Shown piece by piece: positions 1-7,127 of a stretch of 15,559 nucleotides of DNA. A model generated the notes under the pieces. That model was not told the origin of the DNA, made no database searches, and saw only the letters and a list, made by a program, of their open reading frames with translations. Positions within the stretch are counted from its first letter, which is position 1. Each line of letters starts with the position of its first letter. The DNA comes from SMAG-U1939 sp035763125 (lineage in GTDB: Bacteria > Chloroflexota > Ktedonobacteria > Ktedonobacterales > JADMIN01): the NCBI GenBank assembly GCA_035763125.1, contig DASUBU010000103.1, positions 1 through 15,559 on the forward strand, written 5' to 3'. The position numbers were made by a program, and so were the translations under genes.

Positions 1-21
1 TTGCACGTCGCATCCAACCCA

Positions 22-3000
22 TTACGCAGGCGGCGCCTTTGGTTGACTGAGCTGGGCGAGCGCGCGGCGCACCTGTTCAGCGAGTGGGCGCTCGCCCAGG
101 CGTGTGCAGATGGCCAATGCGGCTGTCCAGACATCTTGCGCCCGTGGCTCGTCGCCGCGCGCTGCCCATAGCTCGCCACACGCTGCGAGTGCGCGCGCCT
201 CGGCATAGGGACTGGCAATCGCACGGCTCAGCGACAATGTCTCCTCCGCTGCTGCTTCTGCCAGTTCCCAGCGTTGTCGCCGCATTGCGGCGCGCGCGCA
301 CACGTGCAAGCCCGCCATCAGTATCAGCCGGTCGCCTTGCGCGCGCAGTCGCTTGCAGGTCCGTTCCGCCAGGGCGTCTGCCTCCTCTGCCGCGCCCAGC
401 AGCAGATACGCCTCCGCTAGCGTCGGCAGCAGAGCGTTCACGTCGGTCTCTTCCATGCCAGGGCGATCCAGCAGTGGGAGTAGCCGGTCGCGTGCCGCCG
501 CTGCGTCGCCTGAGAGCAGTTCGCACTCGGCCTGCGCCAACTGCGCACCTCGCACACGCTGGAGATCGCCGCTGTGCTCAGCCTGTGTCAGCGCGTCCTC
601 CAGCAGCCGCGCCGCTTCCCCATGATCGCCAGCTACCAGCGCGAGCCGGCCACTCGCCTCGTGCACCATCGCAGCCACCCAGGGTGCCCCACCTGCCGCC
701 AGCGTCGCCTTGGCTCGCGCCACGTCTGCTCGCGCCGCCGGCCAGTCACCGTGGGCGAATGCCACCATCGAGCGGGCACAGAGCTGCGCGGCGATCCAAT
801 CAGGTGCGGCTAGCCGCTCGGCGAGCTCGAGTGCACGAGAGATGTCACCCTCCGCCTCATCCAAGAAGCCCAGATGCGCTCGCACGCTAGCAGCGTTATG
901 CAACGCCCACATTGCCCCCGGCAAGTCGCCAGCATCCTCGGCCGCTGGCGCCGACTCCATCAGCGCCGGCAGCGCCTCCGCCAGCCGGCCAAGCAGAGCC
1001 AGCGCTGCCCCGCGCCGGCTCTGCGCATGCGCAGTCAGCCCAACATCGCCAATCGCCTGAGCGGCCACGAGCGCCCGCTCCGCGGCCGCCAGCTCCTCAG
1101 GGTATTGTCCTGTGCCGTAATACAGATGCGTCAACGTGATGGACAGCAGCGCGAGCTCGCGTGTGGGTTCCCCTTCCGCCAGCATCCGCAGCACGTCTTC
1201 TAGCTGCGCGATACCGGCCTGTGGCGTTCCGCGGTCGACATAGGGTCGGCTCATCCGCAGCACGATGCGCGCCGTGCTGCGCCCGTCGCCACGCCGCCGC
1301 GCACTCGCCAGCGCCTGCTCTAACAGCTCTAGCGCCTCGTCGTCGCGCGTTTGCCAGATGAGCGCAAATCCCCGTTTCTCCTGGGCCTCTGCTTCCCGCA
1401 TACCATCGCCGGCCGCTTGGGCCAGATTCAGTGCCCGCTGGTACAACCGCTCGGCCTCGCCGTGCGCGTAGGCCGCCTCTGCCTCGTCGCCCGCTTGTAG
1501 GTAGCAGGGGAGTGCCCGCGTAGCCTCTCCGGCTTCGTCAAAGTGCCAGGCGAGCGCAGCCACGCTGCTGGCGTTACCCTCTAGTGCCTCGCCTATCAGC
1601 CGATGGAGCAGGCGTCGTCGCGCCGTCAGCAGGTCCCCCACTACTACGTCGCGGATCAGATCATGACTACAGGCGTAGCCGTCGTCGCCAGCCTCGATCA
1701 GCAGTCCTGCGCGGCATGCCGCTTCAAGAGCGCTCACGGCCTCTGGCTCGGTCTGCCCCAGCGCTGCCGCTACGCGTATGAGCAACCGGCGGTCCGCCTG
1801 GCTACCGGCCAGCGCGACCACCGTTATCACATCCTGCGCAGTATCCAGCAGCGCCGCGACTCGCTGCCGGACGCTCGCCGTCACCGTCCAAGGGATTGCC
1901 GAACCAGGCACGCCATCCGCCGGATCAGCAGACATGCCCCCTCGCGCCTGTCGTGCCCAGCTTACGAGGAAGAACGGCACACCACCCGCGCGGCGGAGCG
2001 TCTCATGGCGAGTCCCGTCTGGTATCGCCGGCGCCTCCGCCAGCAGCGAGTCCAAGAGCTGCATCGCCTCGGATGCCGCCAGTGGACCGAGCCTCAGCCG
2101 CCCAATCAGCCCCTCCCGGGCGACGTCGCTCATCAGGCGAGCTAGCGGAGACTCCGGTCCGACTTCAGTCTCGCGATATGCCGCTACCACGCGCAGACGG
2201 TCGGCATGCGCTCCGCGCAGAAGCTCATCCAGCAAGTCCAGCGCATCCGCTCCAGCCCATTGCAGATCATCCAGCAGCAGCAGTGTGCCCGCTGGCCGAG
2301 CGATATTCGCCAGCAGCCGCCTCACCGCCGCGATCATCAGCCGTCGCTCCTGCTCCGGCGGCAGCGTCCAGGTCGGCGCAGGCAGGATGCCATCTTCCGC
2401 TAGCTCCGGCAGCAGGCGCACCAGCCAGCCACACCCCTGCACATCGAGGCGCTGGCGTGCCCGCGACCGCGCACTCAGCACCCGGAGCAACGCCTGCGGA
2501 AAGGGGTCATATGGCCGCTGCCCGCTCTGCCGCTGGCAGCCGCCCATCACGACCTCCCATCCGAGCCGCACCCCTCGCCTCGCGGCCTCTTCTAGCAGCC
2601 GCGTCTTACCGATGCCCGGCTCGCCTACCAGTAGCCAGCAGGGCGGCCCTTCGCCGGCCAGATGCCGCTCGATCACGGCCAGCTCCGCTATCCGCCCGGC
2701 CAACGGAATGGGTGGTGGGTTGCCAATCACCCCACCTTCACTCTCGTGCACGGGGGGTGCCGAGACACGCTCACGCGCAGCCGCCTCGAAGAGCGCGCGC
2801 TCCGCGGACGCCAGATTCAACGTGTCTGCCAGCAAGGCAACAGTGTCTCTGCGCGGAACATGGCTTACGCCCCGCTCCAACGCGCTGATCGCGCGTGCGC
2901 TCAAGCCAGCCTTGTCTGCCAGCTCCTCCTGAGTCAGGCCCGCCACCACTCGATGGCGTTTCAGGAGCGCGCCGAACGTGAGCATCCGCGGAGAGGCCAT
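22..3000 (-). CDS. XRE-family HTH / AAA ATPase / TPR regulator (STAND-like)
   Basis: A 992-aa predicted cytoplasmic signal-transduction protein. Residues about 8-65 form a Cro/cI-type helix-turn-helix (GLTQEELADKAGLSARAIS then LERG). An AAA/STAND-type NTPase follows: Walker A GEPGIGKT at 126-133 and a Walker B-like LLLLDDLQW ending at 248. From roughly 490 to the end, helical repeats rich in Ala, Leu and Glu read as tetratricopeptide repeats. The architecture resembles MalT/LAL regulators, but the DNA-binding domain is N-terminal and XRE-type, and there is no C-terminal LuxR domain. By family logic, the TPR region senses a ligand or protein, the NTPase switches oligomeric state and the HTH binds DNA. 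The ATG start has a GAGGGAG Shine-Dalgarno about 6 nt upstream and a promoter-like element beyond it. The gene is divergent from the cupredoxin lipoprotein, so autoregulation or control of that neighbour is possible but inferred. A STAND defence role cannot be excluded. The stop is 21 bp from the window edge. Confidence 0.9.
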   Translation of the reverse strand: MASPRMLTFGALLKRHRVVAGLTQEELADKAGLSARAISALERGVSHVPRRDTVALLADTLNLASAERALFEAAARERVSAPPVHESEGGVIGNPPPIPLAGRIAELAVIERHLAGEGPPCWLLVGEPGIGKTRLLEEAARRGVRLGWEVVMGGCQRQSGQRPYDPFPQALLRVLSARSRARQRLDVQGCGWLVRLLPELAEDGILPAPTWTLPPEQERRLMIAAVRRLLANIARPAGTLLLLDDLQWAGADALDLLDELLRGAHADRLRVVAAYRETEVGPESPLARLMSDVAREGLIGRLRLGPLAASEAMQLLDSLLAEAPAIPDGTRHETLRRAGGVPFFLVSWARQARGGMSADPADGVPGSAIPWTVTASVRQRVAALLDTAQDVITVVALAGSQADRRLLIRVAAALGQTEPEAVSALEAACRAGLLIEAGDDGYACSHDLIRDVVVGDLLTARRRLLHRLIGEALEGNASSVAALAWHFDEAGEATRALPCYLQAGDEAEAAYAHGEAERLYQRALNLAQAAGDGMREAEAQEKRGFALIWQTRDDEALELLEQALASARRRGDGRSTARIVLRMSRPYVDRGTPQAGIAQLEDVLRMLAEGEPTRELALLSITLTHLYYGTGQYPEELAAAERALVAAQAIGDVGLTAHAQSRRGAALALLGRLAEALPALMESAPAAEDAGDLPGAMWALHNAASVRAHLGFLDEAEGDISRALELAERLAAPDWIAAQLCARSMVAFAHGDWPAARADVARAKATLAAGGAPWVAAMVHEASGRLALVAGDHGEAARLLEDALTQAEHSGDLQRVRGAQLAQAECELLSGDAAAARDRLLPLLDRPGMEETDVNALLPTLAEAYLLLGAAEEADALAERTCKRLRAQGDRLILMAGLHVCARAAMRRQRWELAEAAAEETLSLSRAIASPYAEARALAACGELWAARGDEPRAQDVWTAALAICTRLGERPLAEQVRRALAQLSQPKAPPA

Positions 3001-3065
3001 TCAGCACTCCCTCATCCGTCCCTTTTGCCCTCAGCAACGACTCCTGCGTACCTGACGTTGGCGCC

Positions 3066-3074
3066 ATCATAGCA
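3066..3074 (-). promoter_or_regulatory. Extended -10 element for the XRE/ATPase/TPR gene
   Basis: Read on the minus strand this is TGCTATGAT, an extended -10 (TG-N-TATGAT, five of six matches to TATAAT), about 65 bp upstream of the ATG at 3000. No good -35 hexamer lies 16-18 bp further up, as is usual for extended -10 promoters. Inference from sequence only. Confidence 0.45.
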
Positions 3075-3122
3075 CGACTGGCCCGGCATGGGCGCGTGTG
3101 GCGGCGTCACCTCTATGAAGAG

Positions 3123-3155
3123 AAATGTGAGCGCTTTTATGACCGCAAATGTGAG
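3123..3155 (+). repeat. Direct repeat AAATGTGAG x2 in the divergent intergenic region
   Basis: AAATGTGAG occurs at 3123-3131 and again at 3147-3155, a 24-bp period, between the divergent regulator and lipoprotein genes. The local sequence is more A/T-rich than its surroundings. It could be a paired operator half-site for the adjacent HTH regulator or part of the lipoprotein promoter; chance is not excluded. Confidence 0.35.
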
Positions 3156-3237
3156 GCATGTCTGGAAGGGCGTCCTGCTGGCGGGCAGACTGGGAAGGGA
3201 AGCAGCGTGTTTCCTGTATGCCAGAGGAGGATCAACC

Positions 3238-4149
3238 ATGCGAACCACTGCCAATCGCCCGCCGCGCAGGTACCCGCTCGTGCGTCACATCTGCGCGCTC
3301 GCTGCTCTGCCGCTGCTGTTGGCTGGGCTCTTGCTCTCCGGCTGTGACATCCGCTCCGGCGGCGCGGGAGCGGCCCACGCCGCCAGCGCCGTGTCTGCTA
3401 TCGGCCACGTCGCCATCACAGCTCAGGACTTTGCGTTCCACATGCCCAGCGCAGTACCCGCCGGACCGGTCGAGTTCACATTCGTCAACCAGGGCGACCA
3501 AGTTCACCAGGCCCAGTTCTTCCATCTCAAGCCTGGGGTGACCGCGGACCAGTTCATCGCGGCCCTCATCGCGCATGGGCCGGCTGCCACGCGCACACTT
3601 GGCGCCCCATGGGGCGGCATTGACGAGACGATGCCCCACCGGCCGGTACACGTGATCGAGGTCATGGTCCCTGGCACCTACGTGGTCGCCTGCCTCGTTC
3701 GCGGGTCGGACGGTATGCCGCACTACGCGATGGGCATGGTTGGCAGCTTCACGGTTGCTGGTTCCGGCTCGCCACAACCATACGCGCCACCGGACAATGG
3801 CACCGCCACGCTCATCGAGATGAGCATTACACTCCCCGCAGCGATCAGCACGCCCGGCGAGCACACGTTCAAGATCGTCAACGCCGGCACGCAGGTCCAC
3901 GCGTTCGACATCTTACAGCTCGCCCCTGGCAAGACGGCGCAAGACGTTCAGACGTACCTCAATGCGCCGTCCGGACCGCCTCCGTTCGTCCTGCTGGGCG
4001 GCACCGGCGGCTCGCTGCCTGCTTCCACGCAGTGGCTGCGGACAAGCCTCACGCCCGGCAACTACGTCGCCGCGTGCCTCGTAGTAGACCCCGTAACGGG
4101 CAAGCCCCATGCAGCGATGGGCATGCTCACCGCGTTTACCGTCGCTTAA
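3238..4149 (+). CDS. Lipoprotein with two tandem cupredoxin-like domains
   Basis: A 303-aa predicted exported lipoprotein. The N-terminus has basic residues, a hydrophobic stretch (about 19-33) and a lipobox LLLSGC with Cys36, so the mature protein should be lipid-anchored outside the membrane. Two homologous halves follow (about 55-173 and 186-303). Each has an Asn-x-Gly...Val-His motif (His90; His221) and a C-terminal Cys...Pro-His-x2-Met-Gly-Met strand (Cys152/His162/Met167; Cys280/His291/Met296) ending in a FTV strand. This echoes the His/Cys/His/Met type-1 copper ligand order of plastocyanin, but the Cys-to-His loop is longer (9-10 residues, against 2 in plastocyanin), so copper binding is plausible and unproven. 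I start at 3238 because AGGAGG lies 7 nt upstream and a signal peptide follows at once. The in-frame ATG at 3088 would add 50 residues ahead of the signal. Likely role: periplasmic or surface electron transfer or copper handling. The gene is divergent from the regulator. Confidence 0.85.
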   Translation: MRTTANRPPRRYPLVRHICALAALPLLLAGLLLSGCDIRSGGAGAAHAASAVSAIGHVAITAQDFAFHMPSAVPAGPVEFTFVNQGDQVHQAQFFHLKPGVTADQFIAALIAHGPAATRTLGAPWGGIDETMPHRPVHVIEVMVPGTYVVACLVRGSDGMPHYAMGMVGSFTVAGSGSPQPYAPPDNGTATLIEMSITLPAAISTPGEHTFKIVNAGTQVHAFDILQLAPGKTAQDVQTYLNAPSGPPPFVLLGGTGGSLPASTQWLRTSLTPGNYVAACLVVDPVTGKPHAAMGMLTAFTVA

Positions 4150-4160
4150 GATCGCAAGGC

Positions 4161-4198
4161 AAAAGACCGCCGTCTGTGGCGCAGCCGCGGGCGGCGGT
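4161..4198 (-). terminator. Hairpin terminator between convergent genes
   Basis: Inverted repeat ACCGCCG (4166-4172) / CGGCGGT (4192-4198) lies in the 66-bp gap between the lipoprotein and MFS stops. On the minus strand the stem is followed by TCTTTT, so it best fits a Rho-independent terminator for the MFS gene. It lacks a T-tract in the plus direction. The 19-nt loop is long, which lowers confidence. Confidence 0.5.
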
Positions 4199-4215
4199 TC
4201 AGCATGTCGCACGAG

Positions 4216-5544
4216 CTACTGCAGGCGCGATTTCAGCAGCACTGGCACCTTCGCCGCGATCAGCAGTGTCGCCGCGATCGTCGCCAGGCCGCCGCCGACC
4301 ACCGAAAGCTCCGGCGTCAGGATGGCCGCCACCACGCCCGACTCGAACTGCCCCAGCATGGGCCCGCCGATGGTAAACATCGAGCTCACCGCGCTCATCC
4401 GGCCACGCAGCTCGTCGGGGCTGGTGAGCTGCACGATGATCCCGCGCAGGATCATGCTGACCATATCCGCCGCACCGGCAATCGCCAGGAAGGCGACGCC
4501 AAGCCATAGCCAGCCCGGCGCGAGGCCAAAGAGCACGATCGCCACTCCCCAGCCGATCACCGCCAACACGACCCCTAGTCCCTGCCGCCGGAAGCGCCCA
4601 ATGCGACCGGTGAGCGGCGCCAGCGCCACCGCGCCAATCGAGGTAGCCGCCAGCAAGACACCCAATCCCGCCGCGCCCGTGTGATAGACGTTGGTCGCGT
4701 AAAAGGGCAGCAGCGCACGTGGCGAGCCGAAGAACGTCGCGAAGAAGTCCAGCGAGAGCGACGCCAGGATGATCGGGTGCGCCTGCAGGAAGCGCCAGCC
4801 CTCAGCAAACGCCTCGACGCCCACCTTCGCCCGCTGCGCCGCCGCCAGCGCCGGCACGACCATCGCCAGCAGCGCCGCCACCACGACCAGATACGACAGC
4901 GCGTCGAACCAGTAGGTGCTGGCCAGGCCAATCCAGGCGATCATGAAGCCGCCGAGCGCGGTCGCCACGATGGAGGTGAGCTGCATGCTTACCATGTTGA
5001 GCGAGAGGGCGTCCGAGAGCTCCGCGCGCGTCACCAGCGTCGGCACGATCGCCTGGCGGGTGGGAAACTCGAAGGCCGAGAGTGCCGATGAGGCCAGCGC
5101 CACCGCGTAGATGATCGGCAGGTTGATGATATGGAAGATGGTCGTCAGCGCCAGCACCGCCGAGGTCACTGCCAGCGAGACATTGATCACCAGCAACATG
5201 CGCTTGCGGTCTAGCGCATCGGCGAAGACACCGCCCAGCAGCGAGAGCGCCAATCGCGGGATCGCCTGCACCAGCCCCAGCGCGCCGACCGCAACGTTCG
5301 AGTGCGAGACCAGATAGATCTGCCACAGCAGCGCCACCGCGCGCATCTGCGTGCCCGCCGACGAAACCATCTGACCCCAGAAGAGCAGCGCGTAGTCGCG
5401 GTTGCGCATGACATGCCACGAGCCAGCGCGGGAGCGCCTGGCGGGCAGCGTGGAAGCCGTTGATGGCGACGCTGCGGCTCCCTCCGCGCGTTCGCGCGCT
5501 GCGACGCCATCGCGCAGCGCCTCGTCTGATGACTCTGTTTTCAT
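4216..5544 (-). CDS. MFS transporter, MFS_3/EntS-like exporter
   Basis: A 442-aa inner-membrane protein of the major facilitator superfamily, closest in feel to the MFS_3 group (EntS-type exporters). After a 45-aa hydrophilic leader, RNRDYALLFWGQMVSSAGTQ opens the first transmembrane helix, as is typical of this group. About 12 hydrophobic segments follow. MFS motif A is clear in the first cytoplasmic loop (GGVFADALDRKR, about 104-115). The second half carries the related SPDELRGRMSAV loop with a conserved LRGR. Proton-coupled efflux of a small molecule or drug is the family expectation; the substrate is unknown. The ATG at 5544 has only a poor Shine-Dalgarno. The next in-frame Met (46, just before the first helix) is an alternative start. 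The gene follows the site-2 protease in the same direction after 123 bp that contains a stem-loop and a TACAAT box, so it may be independently transcribed. Confidence 0.9.
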   Translation of the reverse strand: MKTESSDEALRDGVAARERAEGAAASPSTASTLPARRSRAGSWHVMRNRDYALLFWGQMVSSAGTQMRAVALLWQIYLVSHSNVAVGALGLVQAIPRLALSLLGGVFADALDRKRMLLVINVSLAVTSAVLALTTIFHIINLPIIYAVALASSALSAFEFPTRQAIVPTLVTRAELSDALSLNMVSMQLTSIVATALGGFMIAWIGLASTYWFDALSYLVVVAALLAMVVPALAAAQRAKVGVEAFAEGWRFLQAHPIILASLSLDFFATFFGSPRALLPFYATNVYHTGAAGLGVLLAATSIGAVALAPLTGRIGRFRRQGLGVVLAVIGWGVAIVLFGLAPGWLWLGVAFLAIAGAADMVSMILRGIIVQLTSPDELRGRMSAVSSMFTIGGPMLGQFESGVVAAILTPELSVVGGGLATIAATLLIAAKVPVLLKSRLQ

Positions 5545-5612
5545 GCCCGCGTCCGCGTACCTCCGCTCGGCGAGGTTCCCGTCACACCGCGACGGCCGCC
5601 GCTGCAGAGGCT

Positions 5613-5621
5613 ATTGTAGCG
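5613..5621 (-). promoter_or_regulatory. -10-like box upstream of MFS gene
   Basis: Minus-strand CGCTACAAT contains TACAAT (five of six matches to TATAAT) in otherwise very GC-rich sequence, about 70 bp upstream of the MFS start. No convincing -35 box is visible 16-18 bp away. It shares the GCTAYRAT core with other intergenic regions of the window. Confidence 0.35.
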
Positions 5622-5629
5622 GATCACGC

Positions 5630-5656
5630 GCCGCTGAGGCACACACCAGCAGCGGC
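5630..5656 (-). other. Stem-loop just after the site-2 protease stop
   Basis: Perfect 7-bp arms GCCGCTG (5630-5636) and CAGCGGC (5650-5656) with a 13-nt loop, starting about 11 nt past the protease stop codon. No T-tract follows on the minus strand, so it is at best a weak or Rho-assisted terminator or an mRNA 3'-end stabiliser. Confidence 0.3.
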
Positions 5657-5667
5657 AGGCGGACTTC

Positions 5668-6852
5668 CTACACGGGAGCGGTCGGCCCGCGCGGGTACTG
5701 CGGCTGCGGCGGCGCGGAGCGCTCCAGTCGCGGCGGAGCGCCCACCTCGCGCCGAATCTCGATGTACTGCATGATGCGGTCGCGGCTCAGCAAGCCCACC
5801 ACCTGCCCATCCTGCACCACCGGCACCTGGTTGAGATCGTACTTCGCCAGGATCGGCAGCACGTCGTTGAGGCTCTGGCCCGGCGCGACGGCATGCACGC
5901 GGTCCAGCGGCACCATCGCCCGCTCCACCGGCTCACGCTCCCAGATCTCGCGCGGCACCCGGCTCAGATCGGCCAGGGTGACCAGTCCTTGCAGCCGGCC
6001 GTCCTCCGTCACCAGCGCCGTGCGTATGCCGCGCGAGAGGGCGTAATCCTCGACAAACTGCTTGACGGTGATATCTCCCGGAACTGTCTGCGGCGTGCGG
6101 TTCATCACGTCGGCCACGGTCACGCCCTTCAGCAGATATTGGAGCTGCACCTGGCTATTGGCCGCCTGCGCCGCGCTCAGCAGAAACCAGCCGATGAACG
6201 CGATCCAGATCCCACCCAGGAAGTTGCCGGTGAAGAGCTGAAAGATGCCCCAAATGATGAAGAGGTACGCGACAGCCTGCCCGACGCGCGTTGCCCAGGT
6301 TGTCGCCGTCCTCAGGCTGCCAGTCGCACCCCAGATGATCGAGCGCAGCACACGCCCGCCATCCAGCGGGAAGCCCGGAATCAGGTTGAAGGCACCCAGC
6401 AGCAGGTTCGCCACCGCCAGGTAGAACAAGATCGCATCGAGATAGACGTTGAACGGCCTGACGGCGAGGGCCAGCAGCCACGACACGCCCGCGATCACGA
6501 AGCTCGCCAGGGGGCCGACAACTGTGATCAGGAACTCTGTTTTGGCATCGGGTGGCTCCTGCTCGATGTTGGAGACGCCGCCAAAGACGAAGAGCGTGAT
6601 GCTGCTGACCGGCACACCGCGCGCCCTGGCGACGAAGGAGTGCGCCAGCTCGTGCACCAGCACCGAGACGAAGAGCAGCAGCGCGGCGACCAGCGCCACG
6701 ATCCAGTAGACCGCCGACGGCCAGCCGCGGTAGATTGCCTGGAACCAGCCGACGGCCAGCGAAAAGGTCAAGAGGACCAGGATGATGAGCCAGCTATAGT
6801 TGATGTCTATGCTGATGCCGAAGATCTTGCCGATGTGCAGTGAGCCTGGCAT
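5668..6852 (-). CDS. Site-2 protease (M50B zinc metalloprotease) with two CBS domains
   Basis: A 394-aa polytopic membrane protease. Hydrophobic segments occupy about 18-60, 64-92, 106-160 and 190-228. The zinc-binding motif HELAH is at 67-71 (His67, Glu68, His71). The third-ligand motif NLIPGFPLDGGR is at 156-167 with Asp164 as the expected ligand. The soluble C-terminal part carries two CBS motifs (about 245-300 and 308-366), which in other proteins bind adenosyl ligands and regulate activity. This is the M50B group that includes mycobacterial Rip3-like and archaeal site-2 proteases. Such enzymes cut transmembrane substrates such as anti-sigma factors within the membrane; no anti-sigma gene is visible here. 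The ATG at 6852 has AAGGAG about 10 nt upstream and begins with the family's typical SLHIGKIFGI. The reading frame stays open 60 codons upstream, but that stretch is not protein-like. The gene is divergent from the HAD gene and co-directional with the MFS gene. Confidence 0.93.
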   Translation of the reverse strand: MPGSLHIGKIFGISIDINYSWLIILVLLTFSLAVGWFQAIYRGWPSAVYWIVALVAALLLFVSVLVHELAHSFVARARGVPVSSITLFVFGGVSNIEQEPPDAKTEFLITVVGPLASFVIAGVSWLLALAVRPFNVYLDAILFYLAVANLLLGAFNLIPGFPLDGGRVLRSIIWGATGSLRTATTWATRVGQAVAYLFIIWGIFQLFTGNFLGGIWIAFIGWFLLSAAQAANSQVQLQYLLKGVTVADVMNRTPQTVPGDITVKQFVEDYALSRGIRTALVTEDGRLQGLVTLADLSRVPREIWEREPVERAMVPLDRVHAVAPGQSLNDVLPILAKYDLNQVPVVQDGQVVGLLSRDRIMQYIEIRREVGAPPRLERSAPPQPQYPRGPTAPV

Positions 6853-7048
6853 AGCGGCGATGCTCCTTATGCCAACCACGATGCGAGCCGAGCGTGTCGC
6901 ACCCTCTGGCAACGCACAATTCCTGCCAGTCTCCAACACGCGAATGCGCGCCACGCATGCCCGCTTGCCGTGGCGCACGGCCGGACGGGCTTGATGCCTC
7001 ACCGATCTCGGTATTGGTCCTGGCCGCGGCACTGAAACTGGACAAGCG

Positions 7049-7057
7049 TGCTAGCAT
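7049..7057 (+). promoter_or_regulatory. Possible extended -10 for the HAD gene
   Basis: TGCTAGCAT (TG-N-TAGCAT, four of six to TATAAT) lies about 70 bp upstream of the chosen ATG. It overlaps the alternative ATG at 7056, so if used it would exclude that start. No clear -35. Weak evidence. Confidence 0.25.
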
Positions 7058-7127
7058 GCGAAGCACAGCCGTAGCGCGGCCTCGGCTATCTCACGCGCCT
7101 CGCTTGCCACAGAGAGCCGGATCCCCG

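Noticed and set aside
1778..2932. 384-codon plus-strand frame opposite the XRE/ATPase/TPR gene
   Set aside because: Ser/Arg/Ala-rich low-complexity product, fully inside the well-supported minus-strand gene, with no ribosome site or motif.
22..3000. Antiphage STAND (Avs-like) NTPase
   Set aside because: The N-terminal domain is a DNA-binding XRE HTH rather than a nuclease or other toxic effector, and no defence genes flank it. A transcriptional regulator is the simpler reading.
3088..3237. 50-codon N-terminal extension of the cupredoxin lipoprotein from ATG 3088
   Set aside because: It would bury the signal peptide and lipobox behind 50 residues, and the AGGAGG site is placed for ATG 3238.
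6853..7032. 60-codon upstream extension of the site-2 protease
   Set aside because: The family N-terminus begins at the Met at 6852, which has its own Shine-Dalgarno; the upstream translation is basic and unstructured and would overlap the divergent promoter region.
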